Assembly: GCF_019904255.1 (NCBI RefSeq)
Contig: NZ_CP063203.1
Span: 62,001 to 126,000, forward strand
Length of the DNA: 64,000 nt
Source of the DNA: Marixanthomonas sp. SCSIO 43207
GTDB lineage: Bacteria > Bacteroidota > Bacteroidia > Flavobacteriales > Flavobacteriaceae
Direction of reading: 5' to 3'
In this document: one piece after another, positions 39,447-49,163 of the stretch
Layout: every line of letters starts with the position of its first letter
How positions within the stretch are numbered: position 1 is the first letter of the stretch
Made by a program: the position numbers and the translations under genes
The notes under the pieces: generated by a model
Told to the model about the DNA's origin: nothing
Database searches by the model: none
What the model saw: the letters and a program-made list of their open reading frames with translations, nothing else

Positions 39447-40157
39447 TTATACTATTGTATTTTTGCTTTCAATAGTAATTGGAGAGCCTTCTGCCAGCAT
39501 TAATGATGTAGGCTTGACTGAATTTAAAAAAGCAAAATCAGCCCCATAATTTAGACCAAAATCTACTTGAATATCATGCTTTGTTACTTTATAAATATCC
39601 CATTGCGGGTGGGTAACTTGATATTCTGTAGTCTTTGTTTTGCTTTGTTTACCGTAACCCCAGTAATGTTCAGTTATAAATTCATCTTTTGAATTTGGTT
39701 GTAAAGAATGAGCTCTTGTTTCGGTTTCTAGTTTAAAAAATTGTTTTTTATTTTTTTGAGTCCAGTGATACTCTGTTAGTAGTTTGTCATCTTTTGTTTG
39801 CCAAACATGATGCATTTTTTGAGTTTCGTACCGCTCATTATATATAGTATTTGCAATAAAAGTTACTGCAGGTTTGGGAACTATTTCTTTTACAAAAACG
39901 ACCCCTCGTTTCCAGCCGGTCTCAGATTTATAGCGAACATAAAAACGTAAATTAACTTCTTCAAAGTTTACATGATACGGCACTTTTACACCCAACAGCT
40001 TTACATTTTTAAACATAAACCCAACCAGACTTGCGTAGTATGTACCGTTAAAAGAGTCTAGCTCGGTATGAGCAGGCAGGTATTTTTGTAACACCCTTGG
40101 TGAAACTTCATAATTGGCAAATGCCAATCGTCTCCATTCTGCAGTTAAAAAACTCAT
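39447..40157 (-). CDS. DUF2071 (YqjF-like) protein
   Basis: This 236-residue protein has the family features AEWRRLAFANYEVSP, LVGFMFKNVKLLGVKVPYH, FEEVNLRFYVR, and YNERYETQKMHH. DUF2071 proteins belong to the acetoacetate decarboxylase-like barrel group but have no known catalytic Lys here that I can point to. It is convergent with the DUF1853 gene, with the stops abutting. The M28 peptidase gene lies 3 bp upstream on the same strand, so they are probably co-transcribed. Confidence 0.85.
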   Translation of the reverse strand: MSFLTAEWRRLAFANYEVSPRVLQKYLPAHTELDSFNGTYYASLVGFMFKNVKLLGVKVPYHVNFEEVNLRFYVRYKSETGWKRGVVFVKEIVPKPAVTFIANTIYNERYETQKMHHVWQTKDDKLLTEYHWTQKNKKQFFKLETETRAHSLQPNSKDEFITEHYWGYGKQSKTKTTEYQVTHPQWDIYKVTKHDIQVDFGLNYGADFAFLNSVKPTSLMLAEGSPITIESKNTIV

Positions 40158-40160
40158 GGT

Positions 40161-41573
40161 TTAATTTTTGACGTCTGTCATCTCTGTTGTTGTACCGTAT
40201 TTATCAATTAAGTACACTAAACTCGCCATAGTAGCTCCGCCCAAGTCCAATTCTCGTTTGTTGATAGCATCAAAGGTATCGTTTGCTGCGTGGTGATGGT
40301 CAAAATAACGTTGTGAATCTGGTCGTAATCCTGCCAATACAATTTTGTCATCTTTTAACGGACCAATATCGGCTCCGCTACCTCCTTTTACAAAAGAGTG
40401 AATTAAATAAGGTTCAAATAAAGGTTTCCAGCTTTCAATTTGTTTAAAGTTTTCAGCATCTGTATCAAAAGAAAATCCTCTTGGTGTAAAACCTCCGGCA
40501 TCACTTTCTAAAGCAAAAATGTGTTGTTCGTTTTTCAGCTTTGCTTGTTCGGCATATTTCTTTCCACCTCGTAGTCCGTTTTCTTCGTTCATAAACAATA
40601 CAACACGAATGCTGTGTTTAGGTTTGTAATTAATTTCCTTAAACAATCGTAATACTTCCATAGACTGTACACAACCTGCGCCATCATCGTGCGAGCCATC
40701 ACCTAGATCCCAAGAGTCTAAATGCCCTCCAACTACTATGTACTTATTTGGGTATTGTGTTCCGGTGATTTCACCAATTACATTATGTGATTGTACATCA
40801 TCAAAAGTTTTACAATTTTGTTTGAAATAAAATTTAAGGTCGGGTTTTATTTTAAGAGCTCTACTTAAGTAATCTGCTCCATTGGTGCTTATGGCACACG
40901 CCGGTATTCGATCTTTAGCCGGAGTATCTCCATAACTCATAGAACCGGCGTGAGGCAGATCATCTTGACGTAAATTCATGGACCTTACAACTACCCCTAC
41001 AGCTCCATATTTGGCAGCTTCCATAGCGCCTGCATAGCGTTGATCAACACAGCCTCCATAGGCTTCAAAGGTGTTAATTAAATTGGCTTGCATAGGTCTA
41101 TTGTAAAAAACAATTTTACCTTCTATTTGTTCTTTTCCGTAGTTTTTTAGGTCTTCTAGTCCTTGTACTTCAATCACTTCGGCTTTTAAACCCAAAGCAG
41201 GTGTTGGCACTGACCCTCCCAATGCGCAAACATCTGTAGTTGTTGAAAGACCTGGAGCAGTTTCTATATATGCGTATTCTTTTACACCACGTGTCCATTT
41301 TGGAACCATAACCGGTTGTAACCAAACCTTGTCTAATCCTAATTTTTTAAGTTCAGCTTCGGTGTACTTAACGGCTTGTTCGGCTTCTAAAGAACCAGAT
41401 AATCTGCCGCCAATTTCGTTTGAAAGATGATCCAACCAATCATAACTTTTTCCGTGTAATAAGGCTGTGTCATAGATACTTCGTATGGTCAACGAATCTT
41501 TTGTATTGGTTTGCTGTGCGTAGGTTTGAGAAATAAATAACGATAAAAGAAGTAGCGTAAGAAGTTTTTTCAT
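40161..41573 (-). CDS. Secreted M28-family zinc metallopeptidase with PA domain
   Basis: This 470-residue protein has signal peptide MKKLLTLLLLSLFISQTYAQ. A PA-like insertion spans about residues 140-250 (EQIEGKIVFYNRPMQ, GAVGVVVRSM). Zinc ligands are in GGHLDSWD, DDGAGC, NEENG, ESDAGG and a final HHHAANDT. This is an aminopeptidase or carboxypeptidase of the Q-type (PGCP-like) class, acting on exported peptides. The frame extends to a TTG at 41588; the ATG at 41573 starts the signal peptide. The 60 bp upstream of the start include an A-rich stretch. Confidence 0.88.
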   Translation of the reverse strand: MKKLLTLLLLSLFISQTYAQQTNTKDSLTIRSIYDTALLHGKSYDWLDHLSNEIGGRLSGSLEAEQAVKYTEAELKKLGLDKVWLQPVMVPKWTRGVKEYAYIETAPGLSTTTDVCALGGSVPTPALGLKAEVIEVQGLEDLKNYGKEQIEGKIVFYNRPMQANLINTFEAYGGCVDQRYAGAMEAAKYGAVGVVVRSMNLRQDDLPHAGSMSYGDTPAKDRIPACAISTNGADYLSRALKIKPDLKFYFKQNCKTFDDVQSHNVIGEITGTQYPNKYIVVGGHLDSWDLGDGSHDDGAGCVQSMEVLRLFKEINYKPKHSIRVVLFMNEENGLRGGKKYAEQAKLKNEQHIFALESDAGGFTPRGFSFDTDAENFKQIESWKPLFEPYLIHSFVKGGSGADIGPLKDDKIVLAGLRPDSQRYFDHHHAANDTFDAINKRELDLGGATMASLVYLIDKYGTTTEMTDVKN

Positions 41574-41632
41574 AGTGTCAATTTTCAACTTGAATAACGG
41601 AAGAAATTAAAATTCATTGTCATATGTAAGCG

Positions 41633-42511
41633 TTATTCACGCTCTAATTGTTGTTTGTATTCTGAAATTTTTGCTTGAATTTCGGGTTCTAGCTCAGGTT
41701 CTTTAATATCTTTAAAACCAGTCATAGTTTCAAATAAAATTTTTGAAACCAAATACCGTGCTGTTGTTTTACTATCTGAGGGAATGATATACCAAGGCGC
41801 ATACGCTGTAGACGTGTTGTTTAAAACTGCTTCGTAGCATTTCATATAGTCGTCCCAGAGTTTGCGTTCTTTTAAATCACCCGGTGAAAACTTCCAGTTT
41901 TTTTCTTTTTTATTGAGTCTTCTCAACAATCGATATTTTTGCTCTTCTTTGCTGATATTTAAAAAGAATTTGAAAATGACTGTTCCGTTTTCTGTAAGCG
42001 TTTTTTCAAAAGAATTTATTTGTTTAAATCTATTCTTCCAGAAGGATTCATCTATATCTGAAACTTGATTAATTCCCGGAATGTTTTCATTCAAAATATA
42101 TTCTGGATGAACTCTTGTTACCAAGACGTTTTCATAATGTGTGCGATTGAAAACACCAAATTTTCCACGCTGTGGCAGCGCAATATAATGACGCCATAAA
42201 TAATCGTGCTTTAGTTCATTGGTTGATGGTGTTTTAAAGCTATGAACCACAACACCGCGGCTATTAAACTCTTCAAAAACTTCACGAATCAAACTATCTT
42301 TACCGGCAGTATCCATTCCTTGTAAACAAATTAGCGCGGCATACTTCCCGTGTGCGTACATGGTGTCTTGAAACGATGCTAAGTCTTTACGTGTTTTTTT
42401 TAGCGCATCTTTAATTTCATCTTTTGAAGCGTCTAGGTCTACTGTTGTAGGAGTTTCATCCATATTAATTTGGGAAGAAACTCTGTAATCTGATACGTCA
42501 AATTTTTTCAT
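41633..42511 (-). CDS. Polyphosphate kinase 2 family protein (polyphosphate-dependent nucleotide phosphotransferase)
   Basis: This 292-residue protein has a P-loop GMDTAGKDS (Walker A), the lid segment, and motifs typical of PPK2: NSRGVVVHSFKTPS, WRHYIALPQRGKFGVFNRTHYENVLVTRVHPEY and a C-terminal LRRLNKKEKNWKFSPGDLKER. It uses polyphosphate to phosphorylate nucleotides; sub-class cannot be fixed by eye. The frame opens at TTG 42532; ATG 42511 (MKKFDVSDYRV) is the standard start. Its start is 7 bp from the stop of the NtrC-like regulator gene, so it is probably co-transcribed. Confidence 0.85.
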   Translation of the reverse strand: MKKFDVSDYRVSSQINMDETPTTVDLDASKDEIKDALKKTRKDLASFQDTMYAHGKYAALICLQGMDTAGKDSLIREVFEEFNSRGVVVHSFKTPSTNELKHDYLWRHYIALPQRGKFGVFNRTHYENVLVTRVHPEYILNENIPGINQVSDIDESFWKNRFKQINSFEKTLTENGTVIFKFFLNISKEEQKYRLLRRLNKKEKNWKFSPGDLKERKLWDDYMKCYEAVLNNTSTAYAPWYIIPSDSKTTARYLVSKILFETMTGFKDIKEPELEPEIQAKISEYKQQLERE

Positions 42512-42518
42512 ACTATAT

Positions 42519-43682
42519 TTATTTTGAAGCAAATAACTCTACATCATCTTCACTCACTTCGCTTCCGCCTAAAATTATAAGACGTTCTACTACATTGCGA
42601 AGTTCTCTAATATTGCCGGTCCAATCATATGCTTTGAGTTTTTTTAAAGCTTTATCTGAAAACTTTTTGTGAGATGTGCCGTGCTCATCTGCTATTTTTT
42701 TACTGAAATAATCTACCAGTAATGGAATATCGTCTCTACGTTCATTTAAAGGGGGTACTTTTATTAAAATTACAGCCAACCTATGATATAAATCTTCTCT
42801 AAAATTACCCTCATCTATCTCCTTTTTCAGGTCTTTATTGGTTGCTGCGATTACTCGAACGTTAACTTTTATATCCTTATCGCTTCCTACCCGTTGAACT
42901 TTATTTTCTTGTAGAGCTCGCAATACTTTTGCTTGTGCAGAAAGGCTCATATCACCTACCTCATCCAAAAAAATAGTTCCTTTATTTGCGGCTTCAAATT
43001 TACCGGCACGGTCTTTATTGGCATTTGTAAAAGCTCCTTTTACATGACCAAAAAGTTCACTTTCTATTAACTCACTAGGTATTGCAGCACAATTTACCTC
43101 AATCATAGGGCCTTTATTGCGGTCACTTTTTTGGTGTAGCCAATGTGCAACCAATTCCTTTCCTGTTCCATTAGGTCCTGTAATAAGTACTCTAGCTTCG
43201 GTAGGGGCGACTTTTTCAATCATCTCTTTTATTTGAGATATGGCTTGAGATTCGCCAATCATTTGATAGTTTTTACTCACCTTTTTCTTAAGACGTGTAT
43301 TTTCAACTACCAACTCCTTTCGGTCAAGAGCTATGCGTACTGTGTTTAATAGCCTATTTAAATCTGGTGGTTTTGAAATGTAATCAAAAGCTCCCATACG
43401 CATTGTGTTTACCGCAGTATCAAGGTCGCCGTGACCAGAAATCATAACAATAGGCGTTTCAGGTTTTATCTTTTTTATTGATTCAAGTACTTCTACCCCA
43501 TCCATTTTTGGCATTTTGATATCACAAAGCACGAGGTCAAAGTCTTTATCTTTTATTAACTCTGTTCCTTCTAGGCCGTCTTCGGCTTCGGTAACTTCAT
43601 ACGTATCATTTTCTTCTGTAAGTATTTTTACTAGTACGCGCCTTATGGCTGCTTCGTCTTCAATAATAAGAATTTTGGGCAT
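42519..43682 (-). CDS. NtrC-family response regulator, lacking DNA-binding domain and with altered GAFTGA loop
   Basis: This 387-residue protein has a receiver domain (1-120) with phospho-acceptor Asp54 (LVLCDIKMPKMDG), a linker, and an AAA+ domain (about 140-370) with Walker A GPNGTGKE (169-176), Walker B GTIFLDEVGD (235-244) and arginine-finger region. The sigma54-contact loop reads GAFTNA (216-221) instead of GAFTGA. The protein ends right after the AAA+ domain (ELFASK), about 50-70 residues short of the usual Fis-type helix-turn-helix. It may act on other proteins, or on sigma54 without DNA binding. It precedes the PPK2 and peptidase genes. Confidence 0.85.
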   Translation of the reverse strand: MPKILIIEDEAAIRRVLVKILTEENDTYEVTEAEDGLEGTELIKDKDFDLVLCDIKMPKMDGVEVLESIKKIKPETPIVMISGHGDLDTAVNTMRMGAFDYISKPPDLNRLLNTVRIALDRKELVVENTRLKKKVSKNYQMIGESQAISQIKEMIEKVAPTEARVLITGPNGTGKELVAHWLHQKSDRNKGPMIEVNCAAIPSELIESELFGHVKGAFTNANKDRAGKFEAANKGTIFLDEVGDMSLSAQAKVLRALQENKVQRVGSDKDIKVNVRVIAATNKDLKKEIDEGNFREDLYHRLAVILIKVPPLNERRDDIPLLVDYFSKKIADEHGTSHKKFSDKALKKLKAYDWTGNIRELRNVVERLIILGGSEVSEDDVELFASK

Positions 43683-43687
43683 GGTAA

Positions 43688-44620
43688 TTAGTATTTAAAT
43701 TTGATTCCTGCTCTGAAGTAAGGTGTATTTTCAGAAGATATTTCATAAATTTTTTCTCCGTCGTTATTTTCTAAACGGAAATTATTATACACTGAGTGTG
43801 CGGCATAACCGTAAAACAGTAAATGGTCTGTAAAAAAATGTTCATACCCTAATCCTAATAAGCCCACGGTAAGCTCTATGTTTTCTACCTGCTTACCATT
43901 TGGGTTTTGAGTTGATGTAGGTACAAAGTTGTTTTGAAGATTGGAAAATATATTATCTATGGTTGCAAACGCTTGTATGGCATCTTTATGATTGTCATTA
44001 AGGTAATGACGCACGTTTGTTTTGGGAACACCTAAGGTGAATGTCCAGTTAGGATGAAACTCTCTGTAATAATTAATAAGCGGTAATGGATAATTACGGC
44101 CGGGTGTTGTAGAATATGTTAACCCCAAAATAAGACGGTAGGGTTTTGCGACTGAAGAATCTTTCTTTTTGTCTAAAATTGCATAGACACCACCTTCATA
44201 AATAAGATCATCACTTTCAAGACTGTTTTCTAGTGTTGAGTTGATACGAGCTCCTACTCGCACTCCAAAGCGCCAATCATTTTTAGGTTTCCAAGTATAT
44301 CCTAAGTTAAGTCTCATATCTTGTGAAGAGTCAACTAGGTTGTCTCCAAAAGCGGTAAGATCTTCAAGATCTTTAAAAGAAAAATCTATATAACGATATT
44401 CTAAACTCACGACAAAAATTTTCTCATTATTATCATCGAGTGGAATGGGTGCCTGCGCTAAAGCTCTATAGCGATTGATAGAATTTTCAGAATTTGAGAA
44501 AGGAATATGCAAATATTCAATTCTAGCCAAATCTGTAGTTTGTGAAAAAGTTGCAGTGCACATTAAAAGAAGCAGCACCGTTAGCGACTTCTTGATGGTT
44601 TGATTTTTAGTGTGTTTCAA
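43688..44620 (-). CDS. Outer-membrane beta-barrel protein, DUF6268-like
   Basis: This 310-residue protein has a signal peptide (residues 1-27, LLLLMCTATFSQ at the cleavage site). It is beta-rich with alternating hydrophobic patterns and an aromatic C-terminal residue (AGIKFKY), as in outer-membrane barrels. The DLRLNLGYTWKPKNDWRFGVRVGARI-like part resembles DUF6268. It starts at TTG (44620), because no ATG is available before the signal peptide. It is co-directional with the NtrC-like gene (5 bp) and mscS (9 bp). Function unknown. Confidence 0.7.
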   Translation of the reverse strand: MKHTKNQTIKKSLTVLLLLMCTATFSQTTDLARIEYLHIPFSNSENSINRYRALAQAPIPLDDNNEKIFVVSLEYRYIDFSFKDLEDLTAFGDNLVDSSQDMRLNLGYTWKPKNDWRFGVRVGARINSTLENSLESDDLIYEGGVYAILDKKKDSSVAKPYRLILGLTYSTTPGRNYPLPLINYYREFHPNWTFTLGVPKTNVRHYLNDNHKDAIQAFATIDNIFSNLQNNFVPTSTQNPNGKQVENIELTVGLLGLGYEHFFTDHLLFYGYAAHSVYNNFRLENNDGEKIYEISSENTPYFRAGIKFKY

Positions 44621-44629
44621 AATCGTTCT

Positions 44630-45526
44630 CTATTTTTTAGTTTGAAATAAGTGTACATCTCGTTGCGGAAACGGGATGGTAATTTGGTTTTCTCTAAACA
44701 ATTGGTCTATTCGAAAACGCATTTCACTTTTAATACGAGGATCAACAAAACTATCCCCTATAAAAAAGTAGATACTAAATATAAGTGCAGAATCTCCAAA
44801 ATCCTCAAATAATACGAAAGGTTTAGGACTTTTTAACACTCCTTTTTGTTTTGCGGCACTTTGCAATAATAATTCTTTTACTTTTTCGGTGTCACTGCCG
44901 TATGCAACTCCTACCCTAACGTACTCTCTTGTAGTACGATGGTTTTGGGTGTAGTTAAATATGGTGTCTGTTATAAATTTATGATTGGGTATGATAATAA
45001 TTTTATCATCGCGAGTGATGGCTCTGGTAGTTCTTAATTTTATATCTATCACCCTACCTACTTTATCATTAAGCTCTATAATATCACCAACCAATAATGA
45101 TTTATCAAGTATGATAAAAATTCCACCAATAACATCTTTAAACAAATCTTGCAGTGCTAACCCAAGACCTACCAATAAGGCTGCTGAAGCTGCTAAAAAA
45201 GGTGTTACGTTTATTCCGGCAAAGCTTAAAACCGCAAATACAACAACTATATAGGTTACATATTTAATGAACCTAAAAACACTGATAAATTTTCGCTTAT
45301 CAGTTTCTTGCATATTTCGAGTAAAAAGAACTCGAATTCCTTTCAGAATAAAGCTTGCTAAAAAGAAAGAAAAAATTACTAATAACAGTAATCCTACGGT
45401 AACGTGTATTTGTTTATCACCTTCACCAAAACGAAAACCTAGTTGAAGAAACTCTTGTATGTTTCCCCATATATTATCTTTTACAACATGTTCAATTTTC
45501 TTTGATACCTTTTCTTCCTGAAGCAT
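44630..45526 (-). CDS. Small-conductance mechanosensitive channel (MscS family)
   Basis: This 298-residue protein has an N-terminal amphipathic part, then two to three membrane helices (about 42-66, 86-104) and the pore helix region FLAASAALLVGLGLALQDLFKDVIGGIFIILD. The beta domain has GDIIELNDKVGRVIDI and the C-terminal alpha/beta vestibule ends near RDVHLFQ. The channel opens under membrane tension to protect against osmotic down-shock. It lies upstream of the DUF6268-like gene by 9 bp; the ABC permease gene is upstream by 2 bp. Confidence 0.9.
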   Translation of the reverse strand: MLQEEKVSKKIEHVVKDNIWGNIQEFLQLGFRFGEGDKQIHVTVGLLLLVIFSFFLASFILKGIRVLFTRNMQETDKRKFISVFRFIKYVTYIVVVFAVLSFAGINVTPFLAASAALLVGLGLALQDLFKDVIGGIFIILDKSLLVGDIIELNDKVGRVIDIKLRTTRAITRDDKIIIIPNHKFITDTIFNYTQNHRTTREYVRVGVAYGSDTEKVKELLLQSAAKQKGVLKSPKPFVLFEDFGDSALIFSIYFFIGDSFVDPRIKSEMRFRIDQLFRENQITIPFPQRDVHLFQTKK

Positions 45527-45528
45527 AG

Positions 45529-46836
45529 TTAATATTTAAGCCACTTGACAATCTCTTTGTAGCTTGGCTTTTTGCCATACATTAAAATACCAACTCTGTA
45601 AATTTTTGCAGCAAACCAAACTGTACCCATAAAAGTAGCAAATAAAATAATTACTGATACAATTTGTTGCCAAATAGGAACACCAAAAGGAATACGCATT
45701 AACATCACTACCGGCGATGTAAAGGGTATAAATGAAAACACCTGAGAAACCGTACCGTGTGGATTATCTATTACCGTAAAAAAACCTACGTATACAGCCA
45801 AAATTAAAGGCATTAATATTGGCATCATAAACTGTTGGGTATCTGTTTCACTATCTACAGCAGCACCAATTGCCGCATATAATGAAGCATACAATAAATA
45901 GCCGCCTATAAAAAACAAGACAAACATGATTATCAAATTTGCAATGGGGAGCGAATTAATCTCATGTATTACTTCCATAACAATTTGATTAACACTATCT
46001 CCATTGGCCTCAAGCATTTGTTGTTGCGGGCTTTGTACCGTAGAAGGGTCAATACCCAATACAGACGTTACTACAACGCTAAAAAGACCTATCAATACAA
46101 TCCATGCCATAAACTGTGTAATACCGGCTAGTGTAGTTCCAAAAATCTTTCCTAATAGAAGTTTTACAGGTTTTACTGAAGAGATTATTACCTCAATGAT
46201 TCTACTTGTTTTTTCTTCAATAACACTACGCATAATCATATTTCCGTAGATGATGATAAACATAAAAAGTAGATAGCCTGCTGCTCCTCCAAATATTAAC
46301 TTAAGCCCTGAGCCTAATTTTGATGTTTCTTGTCCGGCATAGGTTTCTAGATTGGTATTAATTTTAATACGTAAATCTTCAATTTTTTGCGCATTAATAC
46401 CGGCTTCTAGCAATTTTTCAGTGTTTACCTTTTTTTCAATAGCATCTTCTATATCGCTCATTATTGTAAGCGAAGGCGAATCTTCTGAATAAAAAGTAAT
46501 TTTATTTTTTAATTCGTCAATTGTTTCGGTCTTTGGAATATAAAGCAAACCGTAATATTCTGATGTTTCAGCTAAAGTTTTTGCTTCGTTGAGTGAAATA
46601 TTTTCTAACGGTTTATACTCAATAGATTCGGTATCTGTAAAATTATTTACAAACAATTGGCTTTCATCTAGAATAGAAATGGTGCGAACTTTATCATTAT
46701 TAATGTTTGATAAATACGCAACAAGTGTAAAAATACCTACCAATATCAGCGGACTTAAAAAAGTCATAATAATAAAGGACTTGTTTCTTACTTTATTTAA
46801 ATATTCTCTCTTTAGTATAAGTGAAAGGTGGTTCAT
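45529..46836 (-). CDS. ABC-2 type permease (NatB-like)
   Basis: This 435-residue protein has an N-terminal membrane helix (FIIMTFLSPLILVGIFTLVAYL), a large extracytoplasmic domain (about 50-175) and five or more membrane helices near the C-terminus. The MNHLSLILKREYLNKVRNKSFI opening is typical for NatB-type permeases (Na+ or drug export) in Bacteroidota. The ATP-binding partner is the next gene upstream, 12 bp away, so together they form one exporter. Substrate unknown. Confidence 0.85.
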   Translation of the reverse strand: MNHLSLILKREYLNKVRNKSFIIMTFLSPLILVGIFTLVAYLSNINNDKVRTISILDESQLFVNNFTDTESIEYKPLENISLNEAKTLAETSEYYGLLYIPKTETIDELKNKITFYSEDSPSLTIMSDIEDAIEKKVNTEKLLEAGINAQKIEDLRIKINTNLETYAGQETSKLGSGLKLIFGGAAGYLLFMFIIIYGNMIMRSVIEEKTSRIIEVIISSVKPVKLLLGKIFGTTLAGITQFMAWIVLIGLFSVVVTSVLGIDPSTVQSPQQQMLEANGDSVNQIVMEVIHEINSLPIANLIIMFVLFFIGGYLLYASLYAAIGAAVDSETDTQQFMMPILMPLILAVYVGFFTVIDNPHGTVSQVFSFIPFTSPVVMLMRIPFGVPIWQQIVSVIILFATFMGTVWFAAKIYRVGILMYGKKPSYKEIVKWLKY

Positions 46837-46848
46837 AATGTGTTTTGA

Positions 46849-47775
46849 TTAGTTATTGCGCACAGTTTCAATAAAAATATCATTTGCTGAAGGAACTACT
46901 TCTACAAAATGGGTAAGCTCTCCTTTACCGGTTAAATATGTGATTAAATCATTTGCCGTATGCGTTTCAGGAATTTGAATTTTATACTGAAGCTCATTAT
47001 TTATACTTTTAAAGGTTGCTGGAAAAAGTGTAAACTTTTCTTTTAAGTCTGCCGTTACAGCATCTGGATATTCTGCTTGAATACCCACCTCATAGGTGTT
47101 TGATTTATACGCTCTTTTTATATCAACCAGTTTTCCGTCTAGGATTTTATTTCCTTTATTGATTAGAGCTATATGATCACACATTTCTTCTACAGATTCC
47201 ATTCTATGGGTTGAAAAAATTACGGTAGCTCCATCCTCACGAAGTTTTAATATTTCGTCTTTAATAAGGTTGGCATTTATAGGATCAAAACCACTAAACG
47301 GCTCATCAAATATTAATAGTTTGGGACGATGCAATACTGTTACAACAAATTGAATTTTTTGTGCCATTCCTTTTGAAAGCTCTTGTATTTTTTTGTTCCA
47401 CCAATCGCCAATCTCAAGACGATCAAACCAATATTTTAATCGCTCTTTGGCTTCACTTTTACTCAACCCTTTCAATTGTGCAAGGTATAAAGCTTGCTCT
47501 CCTACTTTCATAGATTTGTATAAGCCACGTTCTTCTGGCAAATACCCTATTTGTTGTATGTGATGTGGTTGCAATTGCTCGCCGTCTAGAATTACATTGC
47601 CGGTGTCTGGCATTGTTATTTGATTGATAACTCTAATGAAGGTGGTTTTACCTGCTCCATTAGGACCTAGCAACCCAAATATACTTCCTTTGGGAACTTC
47701 AATCGATATATTATTAATGGCTTTATATTTTCCAAAAGTTTTGGAAACGTTGTTTGCTACTAAGAGTTTTTCCAT
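46849..47775 (-). CDS. ABC transporter ATP-binding protein (NatA-like)
   Basis: This 308-residue ATPase has Walker A GPNGAGKTT, Q-loop YLPEERGLY, signature ELSKGMAQKIQFV, Walker B LLIFDEPFSGFDP and H-loop FSTHRME. A C-terminal extension of about 90 residues follows, as in NatA-type ATPases. The ATG at 47775 is the usual MEKLLVANNVSKTFG-like start; the frame extends five codons to a TTG. It is coupled to the NatB-like permease gene. Confidence 0.88.
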   Translation of the reverse strand: MEKLLVANNVSKTFGKYKAINNISIEVPKGSIFGLLGPNGAGKTTFIRVINQITMPDTGNVILDGEQLQPHHIQQIGYLPEERGLYKSMKVGEQALYLAQLKGLSKSEAKERLKYWFDRLEIGDWWNKKIQELSKGMAQKIQFVVTVLHRPKLLIFDEPFSGFDPINANLIKDEILKLREDGATVIFSTHRMESVEEMCDHIALINKGNKILDGKLVDIKRAYKSNTYEVGIQAEYPDAVTADLKEKFTLFPATFKSINNELQYKIQIPETHTANDLITYLTGKGELTHFVEVVPSANDIFIETVRNN

Positions 47776-47919
47776 AGATTTTAATATCAAAATTGGTAAA
47801 GGTATTCATTTACTTTTTGCAGTAAAATGAAGCGTACCGCAATTTAACAAGTTAGTGCCATAAAGCTATAGTTTGTTACACTTGAAAGTAATAAACTGAG
47901 AAAATTATTACCAAATGTA

Positions 47920-47959
47920 CCAAAAAATAAAACCCACCCTCTATAAAATAAAGGGTGGG
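47920..47959 (-). terminator. Rho-independent terminator of the grpE-dnaJ operon
   Basis: On the minus strand CCCACCCTTT and AGAGGGTGGG pair as a GC-rich stem (47959-47933), followed by TTTTATTTTTT (to about 47922). It lies about 90 bp downstream of the dnaJ stop. The rest of the 270-bp gap before the NatA-like gene holds nothing I recognise. Confidence 0.75.
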
Positions 47960-48047
47960 AAAAAAATTGCTATGAAAAAGAAAAATTATCGCTTTTAAGA
48001 ATAGCGATGAATCAAATATAGGTAAAAATTATTTAATTAACGTTTAT

Positions 48048-49160
48048 TTAAGAAAACATGTCTTTTACCTTTTCAAAAAATGATTTGTCTTCTTTTTCAG
48101 GTTTGGGTTGAAAATGCTCATCTTCAGACATTTTCTCAAAAAATGCGCGTTGTTCTTTACTTAAAGTTTTTGGGGTCCATACATTTACATGAACCAGTAA
48201 ATCGCCAGAACCGTATCCATTTATACTAGGTATACCTTTGTTACGAAGTCTTAAAATTTTACCGCTTTGTACGCCCGGTTCAATTTTTATTCGCACTTTC
48301 CCTGTAACAGTATCTATCTCTTTTGAAGCTCCCAAAGTTGCATCTGGGATACTTACATACAGATCATAATGTAAATTATCTCCTTCACGCTGTAAAGTTG
48401 GGTGGTCTTTTTCTTCAATCGCTACAAGTAAATCTCCGGCTATACCGTTTCCGGGAGCATCGTTTCCTTTTCCTGAAACTTTAAGTTGCATACCATCTAC
48501 TACACCGGCAGGTATTTTTATTGAAACGGTTTCTTCAGTAGAAAGCATACCGTGAGCATCTGCATTTGTAGGTTTTTGATCTACAATTTGACCGCTTCCA
48601 CCACAAGTACTACACGTTGTAGCTGTTTGCATACGTCCTAGTATAGTATTTTGAACACGTGTAACTTGTCCTGTTCCGTTACAAGTTGAGCAGGTTTTAT
48701 AGGTTGTACCCTGTGCTACTTTTTTACGTTTTACTTTAATTTTCTTTTCTACGCCATTGGCAATTTCTTCAAGTGTTAATTTTACACGAATACGAAGATT
48801 GCTTCCTTTTACGGTTCTACGACCACCGCCGCCAAAACCTCCAAATCCGCCGCCACCAAAGGCACCGCCAAAGATGTCACCAAATTGACTGAAGATATCA
48901 TCCATATTCATTCCGCCACCGCCAAAGCCTCCAGAGCCATCAAATGCTTGGTGACCAAACTGGTCATAACGAGCTTTTTTCTCTGGGTTACTTAAAACCT
49001 CATAAGCTTCAGCAGATTTTTTAAACATATCTTCGGCTTTTGAATCACCCGGATTTTTATCGGGGTGGTATTTAATTGCCATCTTGCGATATGCTTTCTT
49101 AATTTCTGCCGCCGTAGCGTTTTTACTTAAACCGAGTATTTCGTAATAATCTTCCTTCAT
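48048..49160 (-). CDS. dnaJ: Chaperone DnaJ with reduced zinc finger
   Basis: This 370-residue co-chaperone stimulates DnaK ATPase. The J-domain has HPD at residues 32-34 ([10 protein letters not shown]), then a Gly/Phe-rich region (about 74-112). The zinc region contains only two CxxCxGxG motifs, CSTCNGTG (157-164) and CSTCGGSG (183-190), where E. coli DnaJ has four. The first and fourth motifs, which form the zinc I site, are replaced by [13 protein letters not shown] and [10 protein letters not shown]. The C-terminal substrate-binding domains are normal. This reduced form is, to my knowledge, usual in flavobacteria. grpE starts 4 bp upstream. Confidence 0.93.
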   Translation of the reverse strand: MKEDYYEILGLSKNATAAEIKKAYRKMAIKYHPDKNPGDSKAEDMFKKSAEAYEVLSNPEKKARYDQFGHQAFDGSGGFGGGGMNMDDIFSQFGDIFGGAFGGGGFGGFGGGGRRTVKGSNLRIRVKLTLEEIANGVEKKIKVKRKKVAQGTTYKTCSTCNGTGQVTRVQNTILGRMQTATTCSTCGGSGQIVDQKPTNADAHGMLSTEETVSIKIPAGVVDGMQLKVSGKGNDAPGNGIAGDLLVAIEEKDHPTLQREGDNLHYDLYVSIPDATLGASKEIDTVTGKVRIKIEPGVQSGKILRLRNKGIPSINGYGSGDLLVHVNVWTPKTLSKEQRAFFEKMSEDEHFQPKPEKEDKSFFEKVKDMFS

Positions 49161-49163
49161 AAA

